Origin: Citrobacter enshiensis
GTDB lineage: Bacteria; Pseudomonadota; Gammaproteobacteria; Enterobacterales; Enterobacteriaceae
NCBI RefSeq assembly: GCF_029338175.1
Contig: NZ_CP119862.1
Span: forward strand, 3,658,001-3,722,000
Reading direction: 5' to 3'
Length of the DNA: 64,000 bases
Part shown: positions 53,530 through 64,000 of the stretch, piece by piece
Layout of the letters: each line of letters begins with the position of its first letter
Numbering within the stretch: position 1 is the stretch's first letter
The notes under the pieces: model-generated
The model's input: only the letters and a program-made list of their open reading frames with translations
Told to the model about the DNA's origin: nothing
The model's database searches: none
Position numbers and translations under genes: made by a program

Positions 53530-55343
53530 TGCTTATTCCAATATTCGAGGCCTTTCTGTGGTTTAAACATTGTACGTGGCACACCATTTACGTCTTTCGA
53601 GGCAAATGTGTTAGTTGTTGGATTGTAATACAGAGTATCTCCATTAGGTCTGGTTTTAGTCAAAGTGCCTGCTGGCGGAGTCGTTACGAAGTTATGTGTA
53701 GCATCAACATATTGCTTCGAATTCTGGTACTCAGGGAATTCAGATTTATGTTTTTCCCAATGTCCATAAGCATTTGGCACTGGTTCATCTTTCTTAGTTT
53801 TGGTCCAAATTTTAGTATCTTTGGATTTTCCGCCTTTAGCTATCCCGCCGCCAGCCAGACTTTCCTCACCATTCTCATCAAGGACACCGACCTTCAGCAT
53901 CGGGTTGATATCAAGGATGTTAACTTTATCCTTTTTACTCAGCGCATTATTCTCAACCGCATTCTTCCCGGCGCTAGCGCCTGTCGCCGCACCTGCCGTA
54001 TCACCACCTGCAAGACCACCCGCAATACCTGCCGAGATGCTTGCCAGAGAACTGATGGTCTGCCGTTGATCTTCCGTCAGATCAGAAGTTTTCACACCAG
54101 GGTAATAGATTTCCGCAATGGCTCGCGCAATCAGTTCACCCGATGCAGCTCCAGCAGCGCCTGCCGCCGCGCTGTTCCCCTGAATAGCAGCCACTGCACC
54201 GCCCAGGATCGCATGCGCTATCGCGTTGACCGCAGGATCACCTTCCGTCGATTTCAGCATATGCGCCAGCTCAGGTGCCGAAGCCCCCGCCAGCGCGCCA
54301 CCGATATTGCCGCCCGCCAGACCCTGCAACGCCGCCGTGGCCGCCTGGATACCGCGCTGGATATCGCTGCCGGTGCCGAACTTCTCCATTTCCTCTTTGT
54401 AAGCCTGCGAATTCCGCAGGCCAGCAAGATAATCCTGGCGTTCTTTCTCTGTCGCATTGGCTGGCAGTGTGGTTTTCGAATTGCTCCGGGCTTTCTTCAG
54501 TCCGTTCAGATCACCCTGCGTCCGTGCTATGTCCGCCACCTGGCCGCCAATTTCGCTGATCATCCCCACCGCTTTCAGGCGGTTCTGCTCTTTCTCCTTG
54601 TCGAAGATCGGGCTGATGCTGTCGTTGGCGTGCTCCGTGTCGCGGCTCAGATCCGCCACGTCCTGTTTCTGGCTGGCCTTGTCGCGGATGGTTATCGTGC
54701 CGTCAGCGACAGCCGCCTGGGTGGTCCCTTCCGCGTGGCCGCTGTTGCCCGCCGCCGAAATCATCCCGCCCGGCATGTTGCCCTTGAACGTCTCCCCGAA
54801 GCTGCCGCCGCCGCTCAGACTGATGCCCGAGTGCTGAGTTTTGAAATCCGCCTCGTTGTGGATATCGCTGAAGCCCAGCGTCCCGGTATCGAGGCTGTTT
54901 TTATCCGCCGTTGCCGTGGATGCGATAACCGCCCCGTCGAGCTGTGTATGATTGCCGACGGTGATGTCAAAACCACCGTCACCGGCAAACAGCCCGGTCT
55001 GCTCAGACACCGAGTCAAAGCGACTCTTCATCTTGTCCTGGGAGGCAGAGATGTAACCGGAGCCAGACATGCTGCCGAAGGTGAAGCTGCCGCCTGCCGC
55101 CACGCTGGTCTGCTTGCTGTCGTACTTGTTGGTGTCCTGCTGGCTGCTCATCAGCAGGTCGTGACCGACGTCGGCAATGATTGTATTGCCGTTGACCTGC
55201 GCCCCGTCGATTACGGTGTCGTTCCCGCTTTTGATGGTGACAGTTTTGCCGCTGTCTATCGTGGTCTCGGTCCAGTCGGTGCCGTTGCCTTTGTCTTTCC
55301 CGTGCGTTGGCAAACACGCTGATGCCCCAGTTGCCGACGCCAT
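53526..55343 (-). CDS. Orphan cdiA fragment with probable RNase tip
   Basis: 605-codon open frame with the same non-natural first residues as 47146-49242 ([18 protein letters not shown]) caused by the shared 11-bp deletion near 55304. VENN motif AVENNALS with linker [13 protein letters not shown]. The tip, about 95 residues, includes [35 protein letters not shown] and [14 protein letters not shown]. This resembles RNase toxin tips of the Barnase/EndoU/Colicin/RelE class; that class is inferred from memory. Confidence 0.75.
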   Translation of the reverse strand: MASATGASACLPTHGKDKGNGTDWTETTIDSGKTVTIKSGNDTVIDGAQVNGNTIIADVGHDLLMSSQQDTNKYDSKQTSVAAGGSFTFGSMSGSGYISASQDKMKSRFDSVSEQTGLFAGDGGFDITVGNHTQLDGAVIASTATADKNSLDTGTLGFSDIHNEADFKTQHSGISLSGGGSFGETFKGNMPGGMISAAGNSGHAEGTTQAAVADGTITIRDKASQKQDVADLSRDTEHANDSISPIFDKEKEQNRLKAVGMISEIGGQVADIARTQGDLNGLKKARSNSKTTLPANATEKERQDYLAGLRNSQAYKEEMEKFGTGSDIQRGIQAATAALQGLAGGNIGGALAGASAPELAHMLKSTEGDPAVNAIAHAILGGAVAAIQGNSAAAGAAGAASGELIARAIAEIYYPGVKTSDLTEDQRQTISSLASISAGIAGGLAGGDTAGAATGASAGKNAVENNALSKKDKVNILDINPMLKVGVLDENGEESLAGGGIAKGGKSKDTKIWTKTKKDEPVPNAYGHWEKHKSEFPEYQNSKQYVDATHNFVTTPPAGTLTKTRPNGDTLYYNPTTNTFASKDVNGVPRTMFKPQKGLEYWNKQ

Positions 55344-55466
55344 AGGAGGTTGAGATAAGGAATAATAGATGACATCTTAACGAAATTATTAAAAACGCAA
55401 CGTTACATGAATCGATATTAATTTCTGAAGCGGCCTCGCAATTTTTAATATTGCCCAACAACTTTA

Positions 55467-55495
55467 TACTGTGTTTTTATTCAGCAAGGTATAAT
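55467..55495 (+). promoter_or_regulatory. symE promoter with LexA-type box, copy 2
   Basis: Same as copy 1: TACTGTGTTTTTATTCAGCA at 55467-55486 and TATAAT at 55490-55495. Confidence 0.65.
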
Positions 55496-55558
55496 GGACA
55501 CAGAGAAAAATATGGCCACAACAGAAAAGTAACATAAAACGATAAATTCAGATTATTA

Positions 55559-55636
55559 AAGAACGCGATATGAAGGTGTAACCAGCACCTTCATACCGCT
55601 AACCACAAACAACTAATACGGAGTTGAATATGGCTG
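55559..55636 (-). ncRNA. Predicted SymR-like antisense RNA, copy 2
   Basis: Minus-strand promoter with -35 TTGGCA (55670-55665), 16-base spacer and -10 TAATAT (55648-55643). The 3' hairpin TATGAAGGTG-loop-CACCTTCATA (55595-55569) is perfect. The RNA would cover the start and ribosome site of symE copy 2. Confidence 0.6.
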
Positions 55637-56082
55637 ACACAAATATTAAGCCAGAAGTCACTATTGCCAAAACAGATTCTGAAACTTTGGCCAATATTTC
55701 CAGAAATCGCGAAGCGGTACGCAAAAATGGCGACTGCGCGCTGGAAAAGAAAGCAGAAGGTATTTCTAAAAGCGTACGACGTATGACGGTGAGTTATGTC
55801 AGCACCCGCCACTACGATCGCCAGACCAAGAGAACCCGGCGCTACACCCGCTGTGCCAGCCTGCGCCTGAACGGGCGCTGGATGGAAGATGCCGGGTTTA
55901 CTTCCGGAACCGAACTCGATGTTCGCGTGATGCCGGGCTGCCTGGTCATCACCACCCGGGCCACGGAGACACCCTTTATGAAAGAACTGAACAACATCAG
56001 CCAATTACCAGAAGAAGAACAGCAGCAGGTGATGGCATTTTTGCAGGGCGTGGCGGCCAGAGTGGCGCTTGAGTCGGCGTAA
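55630..56082 (+). CDS. symE: SymE-like SOS-induced toxin/nucleoid protein, copy 2
   Basis: 150 residues from the ATG at 55630 after GGAG. Identical in its first 110 residues or so to copy 1, then different (FMKELNNISQLPEEEQQQV against FMKDLNKISRLPEKEQEHV). Divergent from the RNase-tip cassette. Confidence 0.85.
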   Translation: MADTNIKPEVTIAKTDSETLANISRNREAVRKNGDCALEKKAEGISKSVRRMTVSYVSTRHYDRQTKRTRRYTRCASLRLNGRWMEDAGFTSGTELDVRVMPGCLVITTRATETPFMKELNNISQLPEEEQQQVMAFLQGVAARVALESA

Positions 56083-56094
56083 GTGAGATAAAAA

Positions 56095-56119
56095 AATCCC
56101 GCCGGGTAAGGGCGGGGTT
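56095..56119. terminator. Terminator between symE copy 2 and the membrane immunity gene
   Basis: AATCCCGCC (56095-56103) and GGCGGGGTT (56111-56119, one bulged G). On the minus strand a run of seven T follows. It serves two converging genes. Confidence 0.78.
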
Positions 56120-56133
56120 TATGATTGTGAGGA

Positions 56134-56406
56134 TCAGTTGGGATCTGAGGGCGATTTTTCTCGGGCCTTGCGCTTGCGTTCGTCTATTTTAGCGAAGATC
56201 CATGAACCCACCCCTCCTGCAGAACCCGCGATAGTGCTTACAACGATGATATCTATAATTACGTCTCGCGTTAAATTCACCTTGCCATCAAAAATCAAGT
56301 CAATAACAGCACTAGCTATAAAGAAAAAAATGAAACAACAAGCAACAAGATAAATAACACTTAAAAATAAAAGTTTTAAGCTTATTTTTTGATTGTTTTT
56401 ATTCAT
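56134..56406 (-). CDS. Probable membrane immunity protein
   Basis: 90 residues from the ATG at 56404-56406 (an ATG three codons earlier is possible). Two membrane segments, about residues 10-35 and 48-72, and a basic C-terminal tail. It overlaps the upstream toxin frame by 8 bases, the immunity position. A membrane immunity protein suggests a toxin acting at the inner membrane. No family recognised. Confidence 0.65.
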   Translation of the reverse strand: MNKNNQKISLKLLFLSVIYLVACCFIFFFIASAVIDLIFDGKVNLTRDVIIDIIVVSTIAGSAGGVGSWIFAKIDERKRKAREKSPSDPN

Positions 56407-57079
56407 CAGCACCATTCGCCCCCTTCTTATTTATTTTATCTTTAACTTTATTACCAATAAATTCGCCGCCAACAGAACCAATTACATCACTAACAAAGCC
56501 AGAGTTTGGGCCTAAAACTGGTTTCAATACAGGCGGTGCAATCACACTAACCGTACTACCAAATGCCCAACCAGCCCCAGTCCCGGTTAAAGCACCTTTA
56601 TCAGGCCCATCAGTAAATAGAGTTCCACCTGCCGCGATCCCTGCGTTCTGCCATATACTCCGTCCTGGTGCCAGTGCTCCAGTAATGCCTGCCGAGGCAC
56701 TTCCCCAGTAATCCCAGCCTTTGTTTTCGTTGCCGGGTTTGCTCAGGTCGTACCACTGATACATACCATTAGCGCTTTCCGATATTACGGCACCGCCCAC
56801 AACTTTTCCTACTGATGCTGCCGGACCCAAATAAGCGGCTCCTGCTATCAGCACGCCATCCTTATAACCATTCACGATCACTTTCGTGATATTAGTGCTG
56901 TCCGGCATATCGCCTTTTGCGATCTTATCCAGCCCGGCCTGCGTTTCTTCCGGTGTCAGGTTATTGTTTACCGCATACTGGTTCCATGATGCAGCCGCCG
57001 CAGCATTGCTTTCAAAACCATTACCAAAGCTCAGCGCATTATTCTCAACAACAACTCTTTCCTGTGCGGCTTTCTGTCG
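56399..57079 (-). pseudogene. Displaced CDI toxin tip after VENN motif (5' broken)
   Basis: Open frame of 226 codons directly after a TAG at 57080-57082, no start codon. It begins near QERVVVENNALSFGNGFE, the VENN pretoxin boundary. The rest is glycine- and alanine-rich (GTGAGWAFGSTVSVIAPPV) and ends with a lysine-rich tail. No catalytic motif seen. Another frame upstream reads GKAGLATESRTGKS up to the VENN, so a frameshift separates the two parts. Toxin type unknown. Confidence 0.65.
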
Positions 57080-57256
57080 CTAACCCGGCTTTTCCCTGTC
57101 CTTTCCGTAGGTTACAACCTTTTTTGTCTGTTATACCTTCGCCCCAGGGATTTTTTGCACTGTTAAGCGTTTTTTGTCTCACCAACACCACAACCCTTGC
57201 AGTGACTTTTTGTTCTCATGATCCACTTTTTAGAATAAGTGGAAGATGAATGAGGT

Positions 57257-57715
57257 TTATGAAAATTCCCGAAGTTGATTAATCACACTATGTACCGTTC
57301 CTCGTGGAAGTATTGCTTCTTTAACTTTTCTTCCACAATCTGTGCTCCATACTAACCTATCGCCATTGCTTGTTTTGAGAAAATAAAGATAACAACCGTT
57401 ATCACCCATCGCAGTACATGTTAAATCAAACAATCCATCAATTAGCACTTCGCCATCTCCGATAAAATAATTTCTGGCATTTTTGTAAAGAGCGATTGCA
57501 TCAATAGATAAATCATTGACACTTAAGTCGGTGATGGTTGCCTTCGAATAAAAGCTAAACGTTGTTGTCAATTCAAAAACATCTACAACATCAAATAGTT
57601 TATTGCCCTCAATATATAACGAAAACATCCCATTTCGCCATATGTCTCCGGGTGTATTCCAAGATTCAACCACATCGAACTGAAATGCAAAAATAAAAGG
57701 ATCACCGTAAATCAT
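57257..57715 (-). CDS. cdiI: CdiI immunity protein of the main CdiA
   Basis: 152-residue acidic soluble protein starting [19 protein letters not shown]. Its ATG overlaps the cdiA stop by 4 bases (ATGA), the standard cdiA-cdiI junction. AT-rich compared with cdiA. No family recognised; the role follows from position. A weak hairpin CCACTT/AAGTGG lies just downstream. Confidence 0.85.
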   Translation of the reverse strand: MIYGDPFIFAFQFDVVESWNTPGDIWRNGMFSLYIEGNKLFDVVDVFELTTTFSFYSKATITDLSVNDLSIDAIALYKNARNYFIGDGEVLIDGLFDLTCTAMGDNGCYLYFLKTSNGDRLVWSTDCGRKVKEAILPRGTVHSVINQLREFS

Positions 57716-60700
57716 TTAATTCTTACCCCTAGTTGTTTCTGAACAGCACTTGGTATTTGGTCACTTGTCAGAGCATTTTTATCACCAGTGCTGCCGTTCC
57801 AGTGATATTGGCCATTTGTTCCTTCAAATCTATGCACATTTCCCTGATTATCAACAGCAAATCTAACTTCTTTATTCGAAAATTGCTTTGTACTAGGGAT
57901 CGACTGCTCAAAGAGGCTAATCGAATCCTTAGGCTCAATCCCAGCATTAGGCCTATTACCCTGTTGTCCTAATGTATGTTTGGGATTCGACTTGTAAACC
58001 AAACCATTATTGGCCGTAACTGGCTCAGATACAGGGATCGCGCTTCCCTTACCTTTTCCAATCCCGCCTCCACCTTTCAGTGGATCGCCATTCGCATCTT
58101 CGATCCCGATTTTCAGCATCGGGTTGATATCAAAGATGTTAATTTTGTCTTTCTTGCTTAGCGCGTTATTCTCCGCCGCATTCTTCCCGGCACTGGCTCC
58201 CGTCGCGGCTCCAGCGGCGTTCCCCGTAGCGATCCCACCAGCCATGCCCGCTGAAAGACTCGCCAGTGAACTGACCGTCTGTTTCTGCTCTTCAGTGAGA
58301 TTTTTCACGCCCGGATATAGCAGTTCGGAAATTGCACGTGCCGCCAGCTCGCCACTCCCTGCACCAATCGCTCCTGCCGCTGCACTGTTACCCTGAATAG
58401 CAGCCACTGCACCGCCCAGGATCGCATGCGCTATCGCGTTGACCGCAGGATCACCTTCCGTTGATTTCAGCAGATGCGCCAGCTCCGGCGCCGAAGCCCC
58501 CGCCAGCGCGCCACCGATATTGCCGCCCGCCAGCCCCTGCAACGCCGCCGTGGCCGCCTGGATACCGCGCTGGATATCGCTGCCGGTGCCGAACTTCTCC
58601 ATTTCCTCTTTGTAGGTCTGCGAGTTACGCAGGTTTGCAAGATACTCCTGCCGCTGCTCTTCCGTCGCATTCGCCGGAAGATCGCCGTATTTCTCTTTTG
58701 CTGCTTTCAGTCCGTTCAGATCACCCTGCGTCCGCGCTATGTCCGCCACCTGGCTGCCGATTTCGCTGATCATCCCCACCGCTTTCAGGCGGTTCTGCTC
58801 TTTTTCCTTGTCGAAAATCGGGCTGATGCTGTCGTTGGCGTGCTCGGTATCGCGGCTCAGATCAGCCACATTCTGCTTCTGATTGTCCTTGTCGCGGATG
58901 GTTATCGTGCCGTCAGCGACAGCCGCCTGGGTGGTCCCTTCCGCGTGGCCACTGTTGCCCGCCGCCGAAATCATCCCGCCCGGCATGTTGCCCTTGAACG
59001 TCTCCCCGAAGCTGCCGCCACCGCTCAGGCTGATACCCGAGTGCTGGGTTTTAAAGTCCGCCTCATTGTGGATATCGCTGAAGCCCAGCGTCCCGGTGTC
59101 GAGGCTGTTTTTATCCGCCGTTGCCGTGGATGCGATAACCGCCCCGTCAAGCTGCGTGTGGTTGCCGACGGTGATGTCAAAACCACCGTCTCCGGCAAAC
59201 AGCCCGGTCTGCTCAGACACCGAGTCAAAGCGACTCTTCATCTTGTCCTGGGAGGCAGAGATGTAACCGGAGCCAGACATGCTGCCGAAGGTGAAGCTTC
59301 CGCCTGCCGCCACGCTGGTCTGCTTGCTGTCGTACTTGTTGGTGTCCTGCTGGCTGCTCATCAGCAGGTCGTGACCGACGTCAGCAATGATTGTATTGCC
59401 GTTGACCTGCGCCCCGTCGAGCACCGTATCGTTCCCGCTTTTGACAGTGACAGTTTTGCCGCTGTCTATCGTGGTCTCGGTCCAGTCGGTGCCGTTGCCC
59501 TTGTCTTTCCCGTGGGCCGCATTGACGTTGGCAAACACGCTGATGCCCGCGCCGTTGCCGCCCGCACCGATACTCACGCCCACACCGCCGCCGCTGCTGC
59601 TGTTCTTGCCGCTCGACTGCTGAGTATTCGCCGCGCCGCCCAGCAGAATGTCGTTCTGCGCGTCCAGCGTGGTGTCGCCGCCCGCTTTCAGCTGGCTGCC
59701 GGCAATCACGATATCGCCGCTGTTCGGACCTTTGCCTTTCCCGTTCGCGGTGATGGAGAGGTTATTGCCCGCGTTCAGCGTGCTGCCCGTCACCGCATCG
59801 CTTTCGGCATGCTGCTGCGATTTGGATTTCTGGGTAGTCAGCGAGAGGCTCACGCCCATCGCGTTCGGGTCGCCCGTGGTCGCGGCCATATCCACCGCCT
59901 GCCCGGCCTGCACGCCCGAGAGGGCAGCTTTGGTCGCCTGCAACGCAGCCAGACGGCCATCGCTCTCCTCATGCGCATCCTGCACCGCGCTCACCGCGTT
60001 GTTAATCGCGCTGCCCACCGTGCCGGAGAGTGCCACCGTCAGCCCGCTTTTCTTCTGCTCGAAGGTTTCATCACGGGTGCGTTTGTCGTGTCCTGGTTCA
60101 ATGATGACGCTGCTGCCGCTGAGGCTTAAATCTTTCCCGGCGACCAGATCCGCACCGCCGATATGCGCCTGATTTCCCGCCGAAATCGCCACGCTACCGC
60201 CCGTAGAGCCCACGGTACTGAAGCTCTGACTTTGGGTGGTGCCCGCCTCTTTCAGGTCGTGCGTCGTTTTACTGCTACCGAGGGTAAAACCGATGCCACC
60301 GGTGCCCATCAGGCCGCTTTTTTTGGTCTCTTTAAAGCGCCAGGAGGTGTCGGTATTGGTGGCGGCCACGATATCGACGTTGTTACCTGCGTTCAGGTTA
60401 ACAGCATTATCTGCCACAACTGAAGAGCCTTTCACCAGCAGATTGTTCCCTGCCTGCACCTGCACGTTGTCACCACTCAGCAGCGTGCCCGCTTCACGGG
60501 TAGCGCTGTCTTCCTCGATGGTGTGCGTGGTTTTTTTACTGAGAAGTCCTTTTTTGGTTTTGGTTTTTTCCTGGTAGTGGTAATCGCTTTCGGTGGCGGT
60601 GGTGAGATTCACATCCCGGCCTGCCGCGACGCCGATATCCCCGCTGGCCGTCACCTGTGCGGCTTCCGAGTTCACATCCCGCCCGGCGATTATCGTGGTG

Positions 60701-63700
60701 TTGCCGCCGCTGGCAATTTCAGTTCCCTGCTGGCGCACCGATTCATCGATAACCGTTTTCTTTTTCGAACGCGAGCTGCTGCCGTCGGTGGTTTCTTCCG
60801 CCAGCAGGTTCACATCCCGCCCGGCCTGGATGCCGACATTCTTCTCCGCCGCCAGCCCTGCCGCCTGCGAGTTGATGTCCTGCCCGGCTGTCAGCACCAG
60901 GTTTTCGCCTGCGGAAACCGTGGTGCGGTCAAGTCCGCTGCTGTGCGACTCGCTGCCGCCGTTACGGCTGCTGTCGCTGGTCTGCTCCGCGTACAGATTG
61001 AGATCGTTGCCCGCCGCAAGCCGGGCGCTGCTGCCCGCTTTCACATCGCTGGCGGTCACACTGAGGTTGTTTCCGGCACTGATACCAAGATTGCCGCCCG
61101 CGCTGATGCTGCTGCCCTGCCAGTCCACTGATGAACGGTGGGTATCCGCGACCCAGCGTCCGGAGCGACCCTGCGCGTCGTTAATCTGGTTGGCATTGAC
61201 CGCAATATCCCCCCAGGCATTCATCAGCAGTGAATCGCCCGCAGCAAGATTCGCGCCGGTGACGGTGATATCTTTCCCTGCCGAAAGCGACAGCCCGTCC
61301 TGTGCGGTAATCGACGCCGTTGCGCCCAGCAGTGTGTCTTTGAAGTTCACCGTGCTGTATTTACTTTGCGCGGTGATGTCAATCTGCTCTGCCAGCGTCA
61401 GGTTATTGATGCTGCCGTCGAGGCTCTCCAGTGCCACCGTTTTTCCGCTGATGGTGGAGCTGATGTTATTGATATCACCAATGGCGCTCAGGTCGAGGTT
61501 TCCCCCCGCCTGTATCAGGCCATTGTTGAGGTTGTTAATACTGTTCTGGCTGTCGAGGGTCAGATTGTTCTTCGCCAGTATCGAACTACCGGAGTTGGTG
61601 ATATTGCCGCCCGCAAGCTGAACGTTATTCCCGGAAATGACGCTGCCGTTGTTCACGGTCACATCTTTCGGCGACAGGTAGAGCTTCGGTATCATCACCG
61701 TTTCGCCGTTGATGGTCGCCGTTTCCCACCACATCATGCTCTGCTCAAGCGAGGCTATCTGCTCAGCAGTCAGGGCCACACCAAACTTCAGCCCCAGTGA
61801 CTGCTGCGCACTGGCAGCGTTGTCCATCAGGTAGCGCATCTGCTCGAGGTCTGAGCCAATGCCGTTGATGTAACGACTGCCCGTCTGGTTCAGCATGGCG
61901 TTACTGACGTAGCGCGTGTCGAACGCCGCATCGCCCAGGAAACGGTAGTCGTATTCCGGGTTCAGTTTGAGGCGATCCAGCATGTAGGCCGAGCCCAGGA
62001 ACTGGTTTTGATCGGTATATGCGCTGTTGGTTTCACGCGGCGCATCGCCCGGTTTAATACCCAGTAATGCGTTCAGATCGCCAAACAGACTTTGATCAAG
62101 CTGACCCAGCCCGTTAAGTTTTGGGTTAACGTTGATCAGGTACGGGCTTTTCGGGTTATCAGAGACAACAAAGTATCCATTATTACCAGAAGGCAACGGA
62201 TACGCGCTGATATCCACCGTTTTCCCCTGATAATGCCCCGATTCACGGCCTTTGGTCGTATTCAGAGAGGCGTCAGTGATATCCGCACGACTGAGTCCAT
62301 TCAACTGCCCCAGGCTGGCGTTATTTTTCTCTGTTACGGAAATCGAGTCCAATGCAGTATTCGCAACGCTACCGCTATCCAGCGAACCACCACCGTTGAT
62401 TTGTTGCAGCGCGTTTTGTAGCTGATCATTCCACTGCGGGGAGTTGACGCTAACAGCCTCGTTGCCCGCCAGCGTTTGCTTTTGCACCCCGCCGCTGATG
62501 CCCTGGTGGCTTAGGGTGTTCAGGGTTGGGGTCAGGATAGTATTAACCACCCCACCCGCGTTGGACGATGTTGTTTCATTGCCAATAGCGGTAGAGAAGT
62601 TTGCTGCTACATTACCACCGGCCTGAATAACCGAACGATAGATATCCCCATTTTCCTGGACACGGTCATGTCCTTCCAGAGTGAACTTTATCGTCGTCTC
62701 TTTTGGCAGCAAAATAGTTTCACCATTACTGGTCCTGCCTTCGTTATAGCGAGGAGGTAAAACATCTACGCTGTCTACAGCAAATTTTTTGTTCGAATAC
62801 TTATCTGGGGAATATTTATAAATAAAATAATCAGTTAACGTTCCCGACTGCCAGCTTTGATTATTTAACGTGTTACCTGAAAGGGCGATATTGTTGTTTG
62901 CAAGAATATTACTGGCCAGGTTATCCAGAGAATAAGCACTCATTGTCAGATTGCGCCCGGACGCAATACGAGAGGCTCCCCCGGAACTGGTGACATCTGT
63001 TCTTATCTGGCTGGAAATGAATTTTTGCGGCGCAGAGTCTGCAAAAGGTGCGTAGTAGTACTGGTAATAATGATGGTAGCTACAGGCTCCATGCGCATTG
63101 CAGGCACCTGATTCTTTTGTGTAGGAATATCCATTGACGCCGTAGCTTCCTTCCGGTAATTGGTTGATATCGACATCAAGAGTCGCGCCCCCCATTCCAG
63201 GAATACTATTTGATCCTGCAATTTGCGTTTGGTTTGCTTTCAACCCGTCCCGCTGATTCAGCAGATGCCCGGTTTTGATCGTGATATCACCGTTCTGCGT
63301 TTCAATATTCCCGGAGGTGTTGATGACTTCACTGTTGGCATTTCCCGCCGCATCTTTCTGCATCCACAAGGAGTTACCCGCAAGAATATCGCCGCGCTGG
63401 TTGGTGATGCTGTTGGCATACAGCGCCAGATTATTTGCCGCATACAGCAGTGCCGTATTGATGATGGCACCCGGAGCGTTAAGCGTGAGCGTTCCGCGCG
63501 TACCGGTGAAACCGTCCACGGTAATATTGCCGCGACTGGTGACAGCAATGTCGCCACCGCCCTGCACCGTTCCGGCGGCATTGAGCATCACACTGCCGCC
63601 GCTGAGCGTGCTCGCGCCACTGCCGGTAGTGATTTGCCCGTTATTACTGAGCTGACCGCCCGCCGTCAGATTAACCGCCTGCCCCTGAATGACGCTTCGG

Positions 63701-64000
63701 TTGTCAATGGCGCCATCACTGGTGACGGAAAGCGTTTTTCCGGCGGCAAGTGCACTGTTAGCGGTAAAGGCATTCGCCAGCTTCAGGGTCATATTTCCCA
63801 GCGCGACGACCTGCCCCAGCGCTGCCAGACCTTTACTCTGAAGAGACAAATCGCCGCCGCTGAACAGTTTGCCTGTCGCATTCTGGTTTACCTGATCGGC
63901 GTTGACGGTCAGTCGCGCATTACCCAGCAACGTGCCGTTGTTGGTCAACTGGTTGTAATTGACCGTCAACTGGCCTGCCTGTGTGGTGCCCTGGTTGGTA
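57712..64000 (-). CDS. cdiA: CdiA contact-dependent growth inhibition effector (C-terminal part, N-terminus beyond window)
   Basis: At least 2096 residues; the frame stays open through base 64000, so signal peptide, secretion domain and CdiB lie outside. Filamentous haemagglutinin repeats come first, then a Tyr/Pro/Cys region ([20 protein letters not shown] near 63060-63115) typical of the central receptor-binding part, more repeats, and the pretoxin end AENNALS 154 residues before the stop. The tip has [29 protein letters not shown] and [10 protein letters not shown] recall this as a widespread polymorphic toxin tip, probably an RNase, but cannot name the family with confidence. Confidence 0.93.
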   Translation of the reverse strand, partial: TNQGTTQAGQLTVNYNQLTNNGTLLGNARLTVNADQVNQNATGKLFSGGDLSLQSKGLAALGQVVALGNMTLKLANAFTANSALAAGKTLSVTSDGAIDNRSVIQGQAVNLTAGGQLSNNGQITTGSGASTLSGGSVMLNAAGTVQGGGDIAVTSRGNITVDGFTGTRGTLTLNAPGAIINTALLYAANNLALYANSITNQRGDILAGNSLWMQKDAAGNANSEVINTSGNIETQNGDITIKTGHLLNQRDGLKANQTQIAGSNSIPGMGGATLDVDINQLPEGSYGVNGYSYTKESGACNAHGACSYHHYYQYYYAPFADSAPQKFISSQIRTDVTSSGGASRIASGRNLTMSAYSLDNLASNILANNNIALSGNTLNNQSWQSGTLTDYFIYKYSPDKYSNKKFAVDSVDVLPPRYNEGRTSNGETILLPKETTIKFTLEGHDRVQENGDIYRSVIQAGGNVAANFSTAIGNETTSSNAGGVVNTILTPTLNTLSHQGISGGVQKQTLAGNEAVSVNSPQWNDQLQNALQQINGGGSLDSGSVANTALDSISVTEKNNASLGQLNGLSRADITDASLNTTKGRESGHYQGKTVDISAYPLPSGNNGYFVVSDNPKSPYLINVNPKLNGLGQLDQSLFGDLNALLGIKPGDAPRETNSAYTDQNQFLGSAYMLDRLKLNPEYDYRFLGDAAFDTRYVSNAMLNQTGSRYINGIGSDLEQMRYLMDNAASAQQSLGLKFGVALTAEQIASLEQSMMWWETATINGETVMIPKLYLSPKDVTVNNGSVISGNNVQLAGGNITNSGSSILAKNNLTLDSQNSINNLNNGLIQAGGNLDLSAIGDINNISSTISGKTVALESLDGSINNLTLAEQIDITAQSKYSTVNFKDTLLGATASITAQDGLSLSAGKDITVTGANLAAGDSLLMNAWGDIAVNANQINDAQGRSGRWVADTHRSSVDWQGSSISAGGNLGISAGNNLSVTASDVKAGSSARLAAGNDLNLYAEQTSDSSRNGGSESHSSGLDRTTVSAGENLVLTAGQDINSQAAGLAAEKNVGIQAGRDVNLLAEETTDGSSSRSKKKTVIDESVRQQGTEIASGGNTTIIAGRDVNSEAAQVTASGDIGVAAGRDVNLTTATESDYHYQEKTKTKKGLLSKKTTHTIEEDSATREAGTLLSGDNVQVQAGNNLLVKGSSVVADNAVNLNAGNNVDIVAATNTDTSWRFKETKKSGLMGTGGIGFTLGSSKTTHDLKEAGTTQSQSFSTVGSTGGSVAISAGNQAHIGGADLVAGKDLSLSGSSVIIEPGHDKRTRDETFEQKKSGLTVALSGTVGSAINNAVSAVQDAHEESDGRLAALQATKAALSGVQAGQAVDMAATTGDPNAMGVSLSLTTQKSKSQQHAESDAVTGSTLNAGNNLSITANGKGKGPNSGDIVIAGSQLKAGGDTTLDAQNDILLGGAANTQQSSGKNSSSGGGVGVSIGAGGNGAGISVFANVNAAHGKDKGNGTDWTETTIDSGKTVTVKSGNDTVLDGAQVNGNTIIADVGHDLLMSSQQDTNKYDSKQTSVAAGGSFTFGSMSGSGYISASQDKMKSRFDSVSEQTGLFAGDGGFDITVGNHTQLDGAVIASTATADKNSLDTGTLGFSDIHNEADFKTQHSGISLSGGGSFGETFKGNMPGGMISAAGNSGHAEGTTQAAVADGTITIRDKDNQKQNVADLSRDTEHANDSISPIFDKEKEQNRLKAVGMISEIGSQVADIARTQGDLNGLKAAKEKYGDLPANATEEQRQEYLANLRNSQTYKEEMEKFGTGSDIQRGIQAATAALQGLAGGNIGGALAGASAPELAHLLKSTEGDPAVNAIAHAILGGAVAAIQGNSAAAGAIGAGSGELAARAISELLYPGVKNLTEEQKQTVSSLASLSAGMAGGIATGNAAGAATGASAGKNAAENNALSKKDKINIFDINPMLKIGIEDANGDPLKGGGGIGKGKGSAIPVSEPVTANNGLVYKSNPKHTLGQQGNRPNAGIEPKDSISLFEQSIPSTKQFSNKEVRFAVDNQGNVHRFEGTNGQYHWNGSTGDKNALTSDQIPSAVQKQLGVRIK

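Larger units (their letters stand above)
54264..55958. repeat. Long direct repeat, copy 2 (cdiA 3' part + symE)
   Basis: Partner of 48163-49857. It includes the cdiA segment, the 11-bp deletion and symE up to the breakpoint after ACCACCCG. Outside these limits the two cassettes differ in toxin tip and in the symE 3' end. Confidence 0.85.

Noticed and set aside
46223-57256. Insertion sequence or integrase in the CDI array
   Set aside because: No transposase, integrase or terminal inverted repeats were seen; the breakpoints look like homologous or illegitimate recombination.
46811-57715. CRISPR array as explanation for the repeated structure
   Set aside because: The repeats are 0.1-1.7 kb coding segments, not short regularly spaced direct repeats.
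58474-60129. 551-codon plus-strand frame and similar ones at 47950-49221, 51930-53156 and 53481-55322
   Set aside because: All are antisense shadows of the repeated cdiA segment and recur in each copy because the DNA recurs.

Overview
The window reads as a chromosomal segment of an enterobacterium close to Escherichia and most like Citrobacter. Almost every protein left of 35 kb is a full-length, slightly diverged counterpart of an E. coli K-12 protein in K-12 order. Species is inferred from this resemblance and from the uhp-like/afu cluster known in C. rodentium; it was not tested.

Layout: (1) 1-26.3 kb is conserved core: malZ (cut by the window edge), proY, brnQ, phoR-phoB, sbcD-sbcC, mak, rdgC, ppnP, aroM-yaiA-aroL, yaiI, proC, dgcC, psiF, phoA, iraP, ddlA, yaiZ, yaiY, yaiW-sbmA, ampH. 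Phosphate control is visible as Pho boxes before phoB and phoA, and aromatic control as TyrR and TrpR sites before aroL. araJ, which lies between sbcC and mak in K-12, is missing. (2) 26.3-35 kb: iprA, an intact AIDA-type autotransporter (interrupted in K-12), hemB and the taurine operon tauABCD. (3) 35.2-43.1 kb: a sugar-phosphate cluster with a UhpA/UhpB-like two-component system, a UhpC-like MFS protein and the AfuABC ABC importer, all on the plus strand. mmuM, kptA, a cold-shock-domain protein and yaiL follow.

(4) 46.4-64 kb is a contact-dependent growth inhibition (CDI) locus read on the minus strand. The 3' part of a long cdiA and its cdiI are followed by displaced toxin-tip/immunity pairs with unrelated toxins: one with a membrane-type immunity protein, a probable RNase with a CPCC protein, a NucA/NucB-type DNase with an SMI1/KNR4 protein, and a PD-(D/E)XK-type nuclease with a DUF6572-like protein. 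A last cdiA scrap follows. Two nearly identical symE-like genes lie divergently upstream of two of these cassettes. Each has a LexA-type box on its promoter and a predicted SymR-like antisense RNA. The two other cassettes start behind a repeated 34-codon gene tail of unknown origin. The alternation suggests tandem duplication of a two-cassette unit of about 6.1-6.5 kb followed by exchange of toxin tips.

The core genes are ordinary. The CDI/symE array is the part that merits attention.
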